Shown: in pieces, positions 18,513-28,288 of the stretch | How positions within the stretch are numbered: position 1 is the first letter of the stretch | Layout of the letters: every line of letters starts with the position of its first letter | Source of the DNA: CANKHA01 sp963731585 | GTDB lineage: Bacteria; Pseudomonadota; Alphaproteobacteria; Rhizobiales; Xanthobacteraceae | Assembly: GCA_963731585.1 (NCBI GenBank) | Contig: CAVSWC010000003.1 | Span: 1,116,001-1,180,000 of the forward strand | Direction of reading: 5' to 3' | DNA: 64,000 nucleotides | Made by a program: the position numbers and the translations under genes | The notes under the pieces: generated by a model | The model's database searches: none | What the model saw: the letters and a program-made list of their open reading frames with translations, nothing else | Told to the model about the DNA's origin: nothing

Positions 18513-18964
18513 GGCATCCACACTTCGCCCGATAATGCGCGATGCAGAAAATCGCGCGGAGCTTTCATCGTCGCTGAAGATCTTATCACATCGGCATGAT
18601 TTGGTCAGCTTGACTCGTGCAAGCTCACTTTTGCAGTCCGCCCTTACGGCTTTAGGCCGATGGCTGACAGATTAACGAAGAGTGCGCCTGCTGGCGCGCG
18701 ACGTGTTGCTGCGGCAGCCCCGTGTGCGCCCGCATAGTGGCGGCATTCCTGGGCCTCCAGACCAGGGCGGCGGCTGGCCTTCTTTGGCGCGTCGGATCGG
18801 CATTGCCGATTATCGCTAACGCCGACCTGTGGAGTCTTTGCCGCCACTTCACTGTCATTAACCGTCACGTCAAAAGGGCCGGTGTGGCCGTTACTGGATA
18901 GGTCGGAAAACGGCCCGCGACGAACGATGGACCCCCGTCTTACCCAGTTCGTGCGCCGCCGGGA
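18513..18964. other. 452-bp stretch without a convincing gene
   Basis: Downstream side of the L,D-transpeptidase and upstream of the small exported protein. Minus frames in 18644-18868 are proline/arginine/alanine-rich shadows. No repeat or hairpin stands out. Confidence 0.4.
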
Positions 18965-20029
18965 TTAGCGGTCGCGTTTCCCCTGGCGCGTGTTGCTGGG
19001 CTCGCCGGGGCCTTCAACAAAGATAACGGGTGTACCTTTGGTCACCATTCTGGAGAGGTCATGCGCGTCCCAGTTGGTAAGGCGAACACAGCCGTGTGAC
19101 TCCGCCTTGCTAACCTTGGCGGGATCCGGCGTGCCGTGCATCCCATATCCCTCTGCAGACAACCCGATCCACATATCCCCCACTGGATTGTTCGGGCCCG
19201 GCTTTATTTCGAAAGGCTTGGTCGCGCTGACGCCTTTGAAACGGTATTTCGGATTGTACCGGTAATAGGGATTGGGGTGTATGCCGGTTACCTTCAGCGT
19301 ACCGGATGGTGAGGGTTTTTCGTTGCTCCCGACCGTCGCTGGATAGAATGCAATAATGTTGTTCTGTGCATCAAAGACACGGACCGTCTGTGCAGTTTTT
19401 GCAATTTCGACGCGGCTGGCTGCCAAAGGGGCTCCATTCGTCAGGATATTGGGGACGACAATCGTCTCGCCGGCTTTATCGAATGAGCTCTGAGCATTCA
19501 GCTTCCTGAGCAGCTCTTCGCTCATGTGGAATTTCTCCGCCAGCGCTTCTGCGGCGCTCGTGTAGGAAACTGCCGGCAGATCCTTCAAGTCCTCCATTTT
19601 TGGCGGCAGCTCAGGAAGAAAGGGCCCTTTGACGTCATCCTCGGTGATTTGATACTCAATCAGAGCCGGCTGGGGCCCAATTTGAACAAGCTTGAGCCAA
19701 ATCTCCTTTGTAAGGCCCGGCTTTGAAGGCAAGCCGTGCGCTTCCGCAAAGGCGTGAATTGCCTTTTTGAAATTTTCTCCTTCCTTGGCGTCGATCTCGC
19801 CGGGAGAGAATTTGGCCCGATCCAACAGGATCTGGGCCCGGGCAATAACGGCCGGTGACAAGCTGCGCCGTTTTTTGCCCGACGGTTCGGCTTTGTTGAC
19901 GGCTTCAGCACGTAATTGATCAGGCGCTGCCGCTAGTTGCACGCACCAGCCCGGCGATAGAAGCGCGACGGCGAACCCAAGAAGAAGCAGTTTTGACGCA
20001 TGGCCAACGAAATTCACGGGTACCGCCAA
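18965..20029 (-). CDS. L,D-transpeptidase (YkuD family)
   Basis: 354 aa. Signal peptide (ASKLLLLGFAVALLSPGWC, cleavage near residue 34), a peptidoglycan-binding-like helical part (SPAVIARAQILLDRAKFSPG, NFKKAIHAFAEAHGLPS), a LysM-like segment (AEALAEKFHMSEELLRKLN) and the catalytic YkuD domain from about 205. The catalytic motif is HGTPDPAKVSKAESHGCVRL with nucleophile Cys in SHGCVRL. The enzyme makes 3-3 crosslinks or anchors lipoprotein in the periplasm. TTG at 20029 is the first start; the GTG four codons later is also possible. Confidence 0.93.
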   Translation of the reverse strand: MAVPVNFVGHASKLLLLGFAVALLSPGWCVQLAAAPDQLRAEAVNKAEPSGKKRRSLSPAVIARAQILLDRAKFSPGEIDAKEGENFKKAIHAFAEAHGLPSKPGLTKEIWLKLVQIGPQPALIEYQITEDDVKGPFLPELPPKMEDLKDLPAVSYTSAAEALAEKFHMSEELLRKLNAQSSFDKAGETIVVPNILTNGAPLAASRVEIAKTAQTVRVFDAQNNIIAFYPATVGSNEKPSPSGTLKVTGIHPNPYYRYNPKYRFKGVSATKPFEIKPGPNNPVGDMWIGLSAEGYGMHGTPDPAKVSKAESHGCVRLTNWDAHDLSRMVTKGTPVIFVEGPGEPSNTRQGKRDR

Positions 20030-20175
20030 TCATTTATGTTCGGGCAGATAATCATCAGCAGTAATTCCGGTTCCCGAATTACGTCGGCCGCCAGGGCATC
20101 GCTGGGTCCAAGGATGGAACCGCAGGGCGGCAGTTTTCATTATCTGCGATGGTGATGACACCACAGGTGGCGCAT

Positions 20176-20991
20176 ATGGCGACAAGGCGAACGGACAATC
20201 TGCAAAGCTACACCGTTGCGAACCAGGCTTGGCAAACAGCACTGGCCTTGACGGTTGGCCTCTTCTGCCTGGCGGCTGGCGCGCCCGCCGGCGCGGCCGA
20301 GATCAAGGTGCTGACCGCCGGCGCCTTCAAGCCGGTGGTGCAGGAACTGCTGCCCGCGTTTGAGAAGGCCACCGGCCACAAGGTGCAGGTCGACAACGAT
20401 ACTGCCGGTGCGCTGGTGCGCCGGATCGAAGGCGGCGAGGCCTTTGATGTGCTGGTGCTGACCCCGGGCGGGCTGACCGAACTGAGCAAAAAAGGAAAAG
20501 TCACCAGCGAACCGCCGGTGCCGCTCGCCAAGGTCGCCATCGGCGTCGCGGTCAAGCAGGGCGCGCCGAAGCCCGACATCTCCACCACGGAAGCGTTCAA
20601 GCAGGAACTGCTGAAGGCGCGCAAGGTGGCGATGATCGATCCGGCAGCAGGCGGCTCGAGCGGCATCTATCTGTCGAAACTGTTCGAGCAGTGGGGCATC
20701 TGGAATGAGATCAAGGCCAAGGCGGTGCTGGTGCCGGGCGGGCTTGTCGCGACGCGCGTGGTGAACGGCGAGGCCGACATCGCCATCCACCAGATCAGCG
20801 AAATCCTTGCCGTGAAGGAGGCGGTGCTGGTCGGGCCGATCCCTGCCGAGATCCAGAATTACACGGTCTATGCCGGCGGCGTTGCAGCGGGCTCAAAGGA
20901 GATCGACGCGGCGAAAGCCTTCATCAAGATACTGTCAGGACCGGAGGCTGCCGCGGTCCTCAAGACCAAGGGCATGGAGCCGGCGAAGTAA
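20176..20991 (+). CDS. ModA-like extracellular solute-binding protein, orphan
   Basis: 271 aa. Signal peptide around TALALTVGLFCLAAGAPAGA, then the molybdate-type binding fold: AEIKVLTAGAFKPVVQELLP, DAAG-like IDPAAGGSSGIYLSKLFEQW, and VVNGEADIAIHQISEILAV. Related proteins are annotated as molybdate-binding but usually lack modB and modC beside them, as here, so the ligand is uncertain. The typical anion-binding serines at the first loop are replaced (TAGAF). Convergent with the NMT1-like gene. Confidence 0.85.
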   Translation: MATRRTDNLQSYTVANQAWQTALALTVGLFCLAAGAPAGAAEIKVLTAGAFKPVVQELLPAFEKATGHKVQVDNDTAGALVRRIEGGEAFDVLVLTPGGLTELSKKGKVTSEPPVPLAKVAIGVAVKQGAPKPDISTTEAFKQELLKARKVAMIDPAAGGSSGIYLSKLFEQWGIWNEIKAKAVLVPGGLVATRVVNGEADIAIHQISEILAVKEAVLVGPIPAEIQNYTVYAGGVAAGSKEIDAAKAFIKILSGPEAAAVLKTKGMEPAK

Positions 20992-21038
20992 TACTATTTC
21001 GCCGTGCTTCGTCTCCGGTAAGGCCCCGAACGCGGGTG

Positions 21039-22016
21039 TTACCGGTTGCTGCCATAGAGGTTGTCCACGAAGCCGGTGTCCGCGATCTGGCGGACGTGAT
21101 GGAAGTCCCAAAGCTCCAGGGGATTTACTTTCAGCGACTCCTTATCCTTGTAGACTGCCTCCTGATACACGTTCGAGATCGCATCCATCTGCGGGAACAG
21201 CTTGGTCGAAAGCATCGGCGCAAGCGCGTCATAGGCGATGGTCGCCTTGGCGCGGTCGAGCTTGCCGTCACGCGTGTAGCGCTCCTCGATGATCTTGATC
21301 GATTTCTCGCGCTGCGTCTTGAAGAAGTGAATGCCCTCGATCATTCCTTTGAGGAAGCGCTGGACCAGGTCGGGATTTTTTTCCACGAAGCTCAGGCTGG
21401 ATGAAATGGTGGTGAACCAGATCATCGGAAACGGATCGAGGTCGATCACTTTCAGGCCGGCGTCCTTGGCAAACAGCGTCGCCGGCGGGGTGACAAAGCA
21501 GGCGTCGGCGCGTTTGTCGGCCACCCACTGCCAGAGCGGGACCTTCTTGGCCGCGCCGCCGAACTTCTCCTCCGGGTCCATCGCGTCCTTTTTGTAGGCG
21601 ACGGTCTTGATCATCTCGTAATCGTCGCGGTCCTTGTCGAGGCCATTCTGCTTCAGGAACAGCCAGTCGTTCAGCATCGGATGCGCGCCGCTGGTGGCGA
21701 GCTTCTTGCCGCGGATATCCGCCACCGAATTCATGCCGGAGTCTTCACGCACCACGAGCGAGTTGTGGACGTGATTGACCGTCTGGCCGAGATAGACCCA
21801 GGTATCGCCATGCGCGCGGGCAGCATAGGTCGAGACGTGGTTGCCGCCGACAAATTCGACTTCGTGCGTCGGCACCTTGCTATGCGCATCGGAGGAAGAA
21901 ATCTGGAAATCGTAATTGACGTCGACCCCGTGCTTCTCCCAAGCGCCGGATTCCGCGATGACGTGCAGCAAGATCAGATGACTTGCGGCTCTATAGGGAA
22001 ACTGAACTTTATCCAT
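21039..22016 (-). CDS. NMT1/THI5-like (ABC-type) binding protein without signal peptide
   Basis: 325 aa, start MDKVQFPYRAASHLILLHVI with AAGGAAAG upstream. Fold signatures: EKHGVDVNYDF, LVVREDSGMNSVADIRGKKL, MLNDWLFLKQNGLDKDRDDY, FVEKNPDLVQRFLKGMIEGI. There is no export signal, so it either stays in the cytosol or was re-used as an enzyme or sensor, as with 4,5-dihydroxyphthalate decarboxylase-type relatives. It follows the UbiD gene by 18 bp and ends the tctC-ubiD operon. Ligand unknown; possibly the UbiD substrate or product. Confidence 0.8.
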   Translation of the reverse strand: MDKVQFPYRAASHLILLHVIAESGAWEKHGVDVNYDFQISSSDAHSKVPTHEVEFVGGNHVSTYAARAHGDTWVYLGQTVNHVHNSLVVREDSGMNSVADIRGKKLATSGAHPMLNDWLFLKQNGLDKDRDDYEMIKTVAYKKDAMDPEEKFGGAAKKVPLWQWVADKRADACFVTPPATLFAKDAGLKVIDLDPFPMIWFTTISSSLSFVEKNPDLVQRFLKGMIEGIHFFKTQREKSIKIIEERYTRDGKLDRAKATIAYDALAPMLSTKLFPQMDAISNVYQEAVYKDKESLKVNPLELWDFHHVRQIADTGFVDNLYGSNR

Positions 22017-22034
22017 GAGGCTTTCCTTTTGTTT

Positions 22035-23513
22035 CTATTCAGCCGGTGTGCCGCCGAGGAAGCGTAGTTTGTCTTTCCACTTCGCTTCGACCTGCTGCGA
22101 ATATTGTTTCGAGACGGTGTTCACCACCGGGAACTTGTCCATCCAATGATAGGGCTTCACCGCATAGATGATGATGCGCGCTGTGGTGTGATCGTTGACG
22201 GCGCGCTTCTCCGGGCTGATCGAGGGGTCGATGTAGCCGCTGTAACAGCCGTCGATAATGTCGGTCTGGGTCTTCGGATCCCAGCGCGTCGCCATGGCCC
22301 ACAAAATCTCCGGCGTGCTGGTGACGTCGATGTCGTCGTCAACGATAACGGTGATGCGGCCCATGTAAGCGCTCGGTCCCGCGCCGGTGGCGACGAGCCC
22401 GGCCATCTTGGCGTGGCCTGGGTGCATCTGCTTGATCGAGATCACGTTCATGAAGCCCACGCCGGGGCCAAGCGGCTTCCAGACGCCGGTGACGCCGGGC
22501 ACGCCGGCGGCTTCCAGTGCGTCCCAGATCGCGGCCATGCCGGCGAGGCTCGGCTGCCGGCCCGGAAAGGTCGGCTTCGCCGGCGGCTGTCCGATCAGGA
22601 TCGCATCGTTGCGGTGATAGATCGCGCCGACGCGCACCACCGGCTCCTCGCCGGCATCGGTGGCGTAATAGCCGGGCCATTCGGCGAACGGACCCTCCGG
22701 CCGCGTCTCTTCAGACGGCGGCGGCATGAAGCCTTCGAAGGCGAGCTCGGCGTCGGCCGGAATCGGCAGGCCGGTCAGTTCGCCGCGCACGACCTTGATC
22801 GGCTGGCCGAGCCTTCCACCGGCGAAGTCGAGCTCCGACATCCCCTGCTTCGATGAGGTCGATGCCACGACGCCGAGAATCGGCGCCTGCCCGACGCAGA
22901 CCACCATCGGGCAGGCTTGCCCCTTGGCCCAATATTTCTCGCGGATGATGCTGCCGTGCTTGCCGGGCTCGATGAAGACGGTGAGCGTCTTCTCGTCCTG
23001 CACCTGCACGCGATATGTGCCGAGATTGACCCAGTCGGAATCCGGGTCCTTGTTGATGATCAGGCATTCGGTGCCGATGTAGGGCCCGCCGTCGTGCTCA
23101 TGCCAATGTCCGGCGGGGAAGGCGCGGATATTCACCTTGTCGCCGCGCATGATGTTCTCGGTCACCGGCCCGCCATTGACCCATTCCGGCGGGATCGGAT
23201 CGGCTTCCCAGCGCCGGCGCGCGCGGAATTTCTTCAGCGCATCGAGGGAGAGGTCGCTCTGGAAGATGCGCGAGAAGCGCACGTTCATCAGCACCCGGTA
23301 TTCTTTCGGATAGCCGGGAATGTCCTCGAACAAGAGCAGGGGCGGGTAGCGGTCGCGCAGGCTCAATTCATAGAGCGCGCCCATCTCGAGATGGGTGTTG
23401 GCGCCCTTGATGACTTCGAGCTCCCCGCGCTCGCGTGCGAGCCGGATCAGCTCGCGCAAGTCACCTTGTGCAGCCAGCCGCTGCTCGTCGGTCGCCGGCG
23501 GTGCCACCATCAT
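22035..23513 (-). CDS. UbiD-family (de)carboxylase
   Basis: prFMN-dependent decarboxylase, 492 aa, intact. The catalytic set of UbiD/Fdc1 is visible: Arg in LGTYRVQVQDEKTLTVF and two Glu in RPEGPFAEWPGYYATD. Metal/prFMN-region texts GTECLIINKDPDSDWVN and AKGQACPMVVCVGQAPI fit. The C-terminus has TRWDPKTQTDIIDGCYSGYI and IIIYAVKPYHWMDKFP. No UbiX is in the window. It sits between a TTT receptor (51 bp upstream) and an NMT1-like protein. Probable role: decarboxylation of an imported aromatic or unsaturated acid. The substrate cannot be read from sequence. Confidence 0.93.
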   Translation of the reverse strand: MMVAPPATDEQRLAAQGDLRELIRLARERGELEVIKGANTHLEMGALYELSLRDRYPPLLLFEDIPGYPKEYRVLMNVRFSRIFQSDLSLDALKKFRARRRWEADPIPPEWVNGGPVTENIMRGDKVNIRAFPAGHWHEHDGGPYIGTECLIINKDPDSDWVNLGTYRVQVQDEKTLTVFIEPGKHGSIIREKYWAKGQACPMVVCVGQAPILGVVASTSSKQGMSELDFAGGRLGQPIKVVRGELTGLPIPADAELAFEGFMPPPSEETRPEGPFAEWPGYYATDAGEEPVVRVGAIYHRNDAILIGQPPAKPTFPGRQPSLAGMAAIWDALEAAGVPGVTGVWKPLGPGVGFMNVISIKQMHPGHAKMAGLVATGAGPSAYMGRITVIVDDDIDVTSTPEILWAMATRWDPKTQTDIIDGCYSGYIDPSISPEKRAVNDHTTARIIIYAVKPYHWMDKFPVVNTVSKQYSQQVEAKWKDKLRFLGGTPAE

Positions 23514-23564
23514 TCCACCGCCAAGCCCTGACCACGCAACATGGCCGATATGTAAGTCAGCGAT

Positions 23565-24546
23565 TCATCGGGCGTGCGCGGAGAGCGTCTGCACAAGGTT
23601 CTCAATATCGGTGTGGCTGACCGGCGTGTAATCGCTGCCGCGCTTGATATAATCGGGATCCTTAGCCATCTCCTGGAAGGCCTTGCGATAAACCTCGACG
23701 ATCGGCTGTGGCGTGCCGGGCGGCAGCGCCAGCCACTTGTCCATCATGTTCAGTGCCGTCCAGTATTCGAAGCCCTTCTGCGCAATCGGATCTTTGATCT
23801 TGCCGGTCATATCGTTGGCGATGATCGGCGCGTCGCCAAAGTCCGGCCGTTGCACGAACTTCCCGTCCTCCAGCATGCCGGACTGGGCCAGGATCTTGAA
23901 CTTGCCGGTGGCAAGCAGCTTCTGCACCAGCGGAATGGTGCCGGTGGCGGTCATGTCGATCTCTCCGCGCTCCAGCGCGACCGTCAGGTCGTTGGTGCCG
24001 CGGTAGCCGACGACCCATTTGACGTTCCAGTCGAGGAATTCCTTGCCCCAGGCGGTCATCTGCATGCCGGAACGCGGCATTCCGCTCAGCGCGCCCATGA
24101 TCACCGGCTCGGCCTTCTTGTCGAAGATGCGCTTTTCGGCGTCCTTGTTGATCAGCAGCACGGTGCCGCCTTTGCCGGCGCCGCCGATGATGTTGAACTT
24201 CGCAATGTCGTATTTGGCCTGCGGCTTGCGCGAATGCAGCGGATCGATCTGTGTGCCCGACCCCATCGTGATGGTGAGCCCATCGGGCTTGGTCTGCTGC
24301 ACGATGTAGTTCAGCGCCACCATGCCGTCGGCGCCGGGAACATTCTGCACCACGATCGTGGGCTGGCCGGGAAGGAATTTGCCGAGATGCCCGGCGATCA
24401 GGCGGCCGGCGGCGTCGGTTCCGCCTCCGGCTGCATAGCCGACCACCATCAAAATCTGTTTGCCCTGGAAGGACACCGGCTCCTGCGCCGATGCGCTGGA
24501 GCACGTCATCGACAGCGCGGCCGCCCAGATTGCGATACCAATTCAT
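23565..24546 (-). CDS. TTT receptor (TctC/Bug family), first gene of the ubiD operon
   Basis: Periplasmic binding protein, about 326 aa. Body: SFQGKQILMVVGYAAGGGTD, LPGQPTIVVQNVPGADGMVA, QTKPDGLTITMG and VALERGEIDMTATGTIPLV. The single frame starts at MTCSSASAQ; the upstream text IAIWAAALS in that frame completes a signal peptide, but the stop before it hides the ATG. The ATG at 24546 with GGGAGA before it becomes usable if one extra base near 24535 is removed (span 3n+1). The paralogue at 28289 has the same signal layout. No TctA/TctB membrane subunits are nearby. Confidence 0.88.
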
Positions 24547-24585
24547 GCTTCTCCCTTTCCAATCAGCCCTCGGTTCGGGGTTTTC

Positions 24586-24620
24586 CATTTTTTGACATGT
24601 ATTTCGCAATCTGACAACTG
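24586..24620 (-). promoter_or_regulatory. Conserved upstream element of the tctC-ubiD operon
   Basis: 35 bp matching 29388-29422 at 30 positions, both 40-48 bp before the tctC start. On the minus strand it contains TTGTCA and, 17 bases on, CAAAAA, plus a repeated TGTCA. The short distance to ATG makes it a promoter and/or operator candidate. Confidence 0.5.
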
Positions 24621-24720
24621 TGCCTCGTAGGCTTCGGCGGGCCGGAGCCGCGCCACGAGATGCTGCGCTGGCGCTGTGTCTGCCAGGCCCACTATGATGC
24701 TGATAAGGCTCGGAGGACAA

Positions 24721-25758
24721 ATGACGGGAACATTCGGTAGAATTTTTCTGGGCATGGCCATCTTCGCGGGCTTGGCGAGCGCCGCCGCGCCTTCGCTCGC
24801 GCAGACCGGCGCCGATTTTTACAAGGGCAAGACCGTCACCTATATCGTCGCGACGCCCCCGGGCGGCGGCTACGATTTCTACGGCCGGCTGGTCGCGGAA
24901 TACATGCAGAAGTATCTGCCCGGCTCGACCGTGGTGGTGAAGAACATGCCGGGTGCCGGTCATCTCGTCGGCGCCAACGCCCTCTATGCGTCGAAGCCGG
25001 ATGGCCTGACCATCGGCAGCTTCAATACCGGGCTGATCTATGCCCAGATCATCAAGCATGACGGGGCCAAGTTCGACCTGAGCAAAATGTCGTGGATCGG
25101 CAAGGCCGCCACCGAGCCGCGCGTGCTCGCGATCGCATCGCACTCGCCGATCATGAGCTTTGCGGATTTGCGCGCGGCGAAGGAGCCGGTGAATTTCGCG
25201 ACCTCCGGCGGCGGGACGTCATCCGACTTCGTGGAAACCCATCTGCTCGCCAATGTGCTTAAGCTGAATATGAAAATCCTCACCGGCTATAGCGGCACCG
25301 AACGGCGGCTCGCCATGCGCCGCGGCGAGATCGTCGGCGCCATGGGATCCCGCTCATCCTTCGGCACCTTTGTGCAGGACGGGCATGGCCGCTTCATCGC
25401 GCAAATCGGCGGCAGGGATACCGACGTGCCGCAGCTGAAGGATCTGGTCAGCGACCCAGCCGGCAAGGCGCTGCTCGCCATGCTGCAATCGCAGGGCGAT
25501 ATTTCGCGCCTGACCGCCGGTCCTCCCGGCATTCCGCAGGACCGCCTCGATGCGCTGCGCAACGCCTATCGTCAGGCGCTTGAGGACAAGGAATTGCAGG
25601 CCAAGGCCGAGAAGCTCGAGCGCTCGGTGGAGCCGGCCTATGGCGATGAGCTGTTGGCGATGGTCAAAGCAGCCCTCGACCAGCCGCCGGAAATTGTCGA
25701 ACTGCTGAAGAAGACGCTCGACAAGCCGAAGACGGAAGGTGTCGCCGAGCCCAAGTGA
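24721..25758 (+). CDS. TTT receptor (TctC/Bug family), divergent
   Basis: 345 aa from ATG 24721 with GGAGG upstream. Signal peptide (FGRIFLGMAIFAGLASAAAP, cleavage after LAQ). Ligand-pocket texts TVTYIVATPPGGGYDFYGRL, MPGAGHLVGANALYASKPDG and GYSGTERRLAMRRGEIVGAM follow the family layout. It is transcribed away from the tctC-ubiD operon across a 174-bp gap and is followed after 30 bp by a cupin gene, so receptor and cupin look like one unit. Ligand unknown; probably a carboxylate. Confidence 0.9.
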   Translation: MTGTFGRIFLGMAIFAGLASAAAPSLAQTGADFYKGKTVTYIVATPPGGGYDFYGRLVAEYMQKYLPGSTVVVKNMPGAGHLVGANALYASKPDGLTIGSFNTGLIYAQIIKHDGAKFDLSKMSWIGKAATEPRVLAIASHSPIMSFADLRAAKEPVNFATSGGGTSSDFVETHLLANVLKLNMKILTGYSGTERRLAMRRGEIVGAMGSRSSFGTFVQDGHGRFIAQIGGRDTDVPQLKDLVSDPAGKALLAMLQSQGDISRLTAGPPGIPQDRLDALRNAYRQALEDKELQAKAEKLERSVEPAYGDELLAMVKAALDQPPEIVELLKKTLDKPKTEGVAEPK

Positions 25759-25788
25759 AAGCAAAGTCACCGCCGATAAGGAGCGATC

Positions 25789-26392
25789 ATGTCGAGTGAA
25801 CCCGATGCCGCCGAAACCGAGTTCTATGTCCGGCCGGGCGAACCTGGTCACAATCAGAACAAGGAGATGGTCTGGGCGCGGTGGCAGCGCAAGCGCATTT
25901 TCGTGCGCGCCCTGGAAGGCACCTATGGCGAGCTGGTAAACGATCTTTTCACCCAGCCGCGGGTCTATCGGACCTCCGACATGAAATGGAAGGGCGGCCC
26001 GGTGCTTTTCAGCAAGACGCCGATCAATCCAGGCCATTCCAAGGTCACCCAGGCGATCGAGTGCCACCTCAACATCATCGCGCCGCATGGCGAGGGACAG
26101 AAGCACGGCCACATGAATTCAGCGGTGCTCTTTGTGCTGAAGGGCAAGGGCCATGACATTCACGAAACCCGGCGAATGGATTACGAGGCCGGCGACGCGT
26201 TGATCGTGGAAAATGCCTGCGTGCATCAGCATTTCAACGACGGCGACGAGGAGATGGTCGTTATCACCATGAAGGCGAAACCGCTCTTTCTCTTCATGCA
26301 CATGCTCTACCAGAAGACGGTAAAGCTGCCGCCGCAAGAAACCTCGAAGGGCGGAAGGGATTACCGGCCCGGAGTTTCAGGGCGAGCTGTAG
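25789..26392 (+). CDS. Cupin-domain protein (one-base frame break at the 3' end)
   Basis: About 200 aa. ATG 25789 with AAGGAGCG upstream. A basic N-terminal part (NKEMVWARWQRKRIFVRALE), then one cupin barrel with HGEGQKHGHMNSAVLFVLKG and VHQHFNDGDEEMVVITMKAK, supplying four candidate metal His/Glu ligands (HGHM, E, H.H). The frame runs on to 26583 in low-complexity text. Removing one C near 26370 gives DYRPEFQGEL and a stop at 26392, a natural end. Members with this layout act as dioxygenases or sensors of aromatic acids, which suits the UbiD setting. Exact activity unknown. Confidence 0.82.
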
Positions 26393-26497
26393 AAACCGAA
26401 CCCGGCGAACCGCCACTGGTTTCTTGCCATCATCGGAACTATGGCGCGCCGGGCCGCGTTCCTTCTGTGTTGGTATGTCCACAGATGGGAGGATGCC

Positions 26498-26669
26498 ATG
26501 TGCTACAGCAGGGACTACCGGACCTTCGAGGCAAAGAAGGCCGAAGACGGCAAAGATTCAGCAGCAACGGCGCGCCGGCGTAATCAACAATATGCTGGAC
26601 GAGGCGAATAAGGAACCCGAGCAGCCGAAAGACGCCACGCCCGTCAAGGATGTCGCGCCAGCGAAATAG
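26498..26669 (+). CDS. Small MCYSRDY-type protein (one-base frame break)
   Basis: About 56 aa. GGGAGG precedes ATG 26498, MCYSRDYRTFEAKKAEDGKD; the next frame, after one extra base near 26555, continues QQRRAGVINNMLDEANKEPE and ends KDVAPAK. I recall a widespread family of Rhizobiales proteins starting MCYSRDY with the same Lys/Glu-rich body and APAK end; function unknown. Span is 3n+1. Confidence 0.65.
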
Positions 26670-26739
26670 GGCAGACGCCCAACCGTGGTGGTGGGCGCAG
26701 CAACGGTGCTTCGCCGTCAAATGCCGCGCTTAGACCGCG

Positions 26740-28221
26740 TCAAGACGGCCTTTTGGCCAGGAACGGCAGTTCCTTCGACCACTTGGCGCGGACCTGTTCG
26801 CCGTATTCGCGGCTGACCTTGTTCACCGCCGGGAACTCGTCCTTCCAGTGATACGGCCGCACCGCGTAGATGATCATGCGGGCCGTTGTGGTATCGCCGT
26901 TGTCGCGCTTGTCGGGGGGCAGCGGCGGATCGATCTAGCCGGTCCAGCAGCCGTCGATGATGTCGGTCTGCGTCTTCGGATCCCAGCGCGTCGCGATCGC
27001 CCACATCACCTCGGCCGGATTGGTGATGTCGATGTCGTCGTCGACGACGATGATCATGCGCGTCATATAGGCGCCGGCGCGGCAGCCGGCCGCGACCAGC
27101 CCCGCCATCTTGGCGTGGCCGGGATGCATGCTGCTTGATCGCGATGACATTGATGAAGCTCGAGCCGCCGCCGGGCATCTTCCACACGCCGTGATGCCCG
27201 GCACGCCGGCCGCCTCCAGCGCGTCCCACAGCGCCGGCGACCTGCGGGATCTTGATCTGCCGGCCGGGCAGCGTCGGCGCGGTCGGCGGCTGGCCGATCA
27301 TGATCGGATCGTTGCGGTGATAGATCGCCTTGACATGCAGCACCGGCTCGTGCCGCGCGTCGGAGGCGTAGTAGCCCGGCCATTCGCCGAACGGACCTTC
27401 GGGACGCGAGTCTTCCGACGGCGGCGGCATGAAGCCTTCGAAGACGATCTCGGCGTCGGCCGGAATCGGCAGGCCGGTGACGCTGCGCCGTGACGACGTC
27501 GATCGGCCGGCCGATGCGGCCGCCGGCCATCGCGTATTCCGACACGTTGTCCTTCGACGCGCTCGACGCGACCACGCCGAGGATCGGCGCCTGGCCGACC
27601 GTGATGGCGATCGGGCAGGGCTTGCCCTTGGCCCACTATTTGCGGCGGATGACGTCGCCGTGCTTGCCCGGCTCGATGAAGACCGACAGCGTCGTTCTTG
27701 TCGTGCACCTGACGCGATAGGTGCCGAGATTGACCCAGTCGTTGTCCGGATCCTTGACGATGACGATGCATTCGGTGCCGACGTAATTGCCGCCGTCGGC
27801 TTCGTGCCATTTCGGCGTCGGCAATTTGATGACGTCGACCGCGTCGCCTTCCATGCACGTTCTCATAGACCGGCCCGGTATTCACCAGCCGCGGCGGGAT
27901 CGGTTCGATCTTCTCCTTCGGCCGCTTGCGATAGGCCTTCACCGCGTCCAGGTTGAGCTCGCCGACCACGAACTTGGCGACGCGCACGTTGCACAGCATG
28001 CGATGGGTGGGATCGCAGCCCTTCATCTTCTCGAACAGCATCACCGGCGGATAGAGATGCTCGTGGCTGAGTTCGAAGATCGCGCCGATTTCGAGGTGCG
28101 GATCGGCGCCCTTCACGCGCCTGAATTCGCCGGCAGCTTCCGCGCGCTCGAGAAAGACGCGCAGGTCGCCCATCGCTGCGGGATCGTAGCGCGTGGATTT
28201 CTTTTCGGTCTTGTCCAGCAT
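26740..28221 (-). pseudogene. Second UbiD-family gene, heavily interrupted
   Basis: Similar in sequence and length to the UbiD at 22035. ATG 28221, MLDKTEKKSTRYDPAAMGDL. Pieces in turn: DLRVFLERAEAAGEFRRVKG, PTPKWHEADGGNYVGTECIV, PCPIAITVGQAPILGVVASS, RPEGPFGEWPGYYASD (catalytic Glu kept), VVDDDIDITNPAEVMWAIAT, IIYAVRPYHWKDEFP. About eight single-base shifts (near 27855, two near 27700, 27490, 27235, 27190, 27130 and others) and two in-frame TAG codons at 27636-27638 and 26935-26937, each where the intact copy has Tyr. The protein text between breaks is still conserved, so either decay is recent or the assembly is poor here. Confidence 0.8.
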
Positions 28222-28288
28222 TGTCGTCTCGATCCTTCTCGCTAATAATTCTGCGCGCCCGGTGCGGCGCTGATGGCGGTTAGGTTTT

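Noticed and set aside
26935..27638. Amber recoding (TAG as an amino acid) in the UbiD copy
   Set aside because: Two TAG at Tyr positions are suggestive, but many frameshifts accompany them and TAG ends other genes normally (for example L27, ATP-independent stops), so decay or error fits better.
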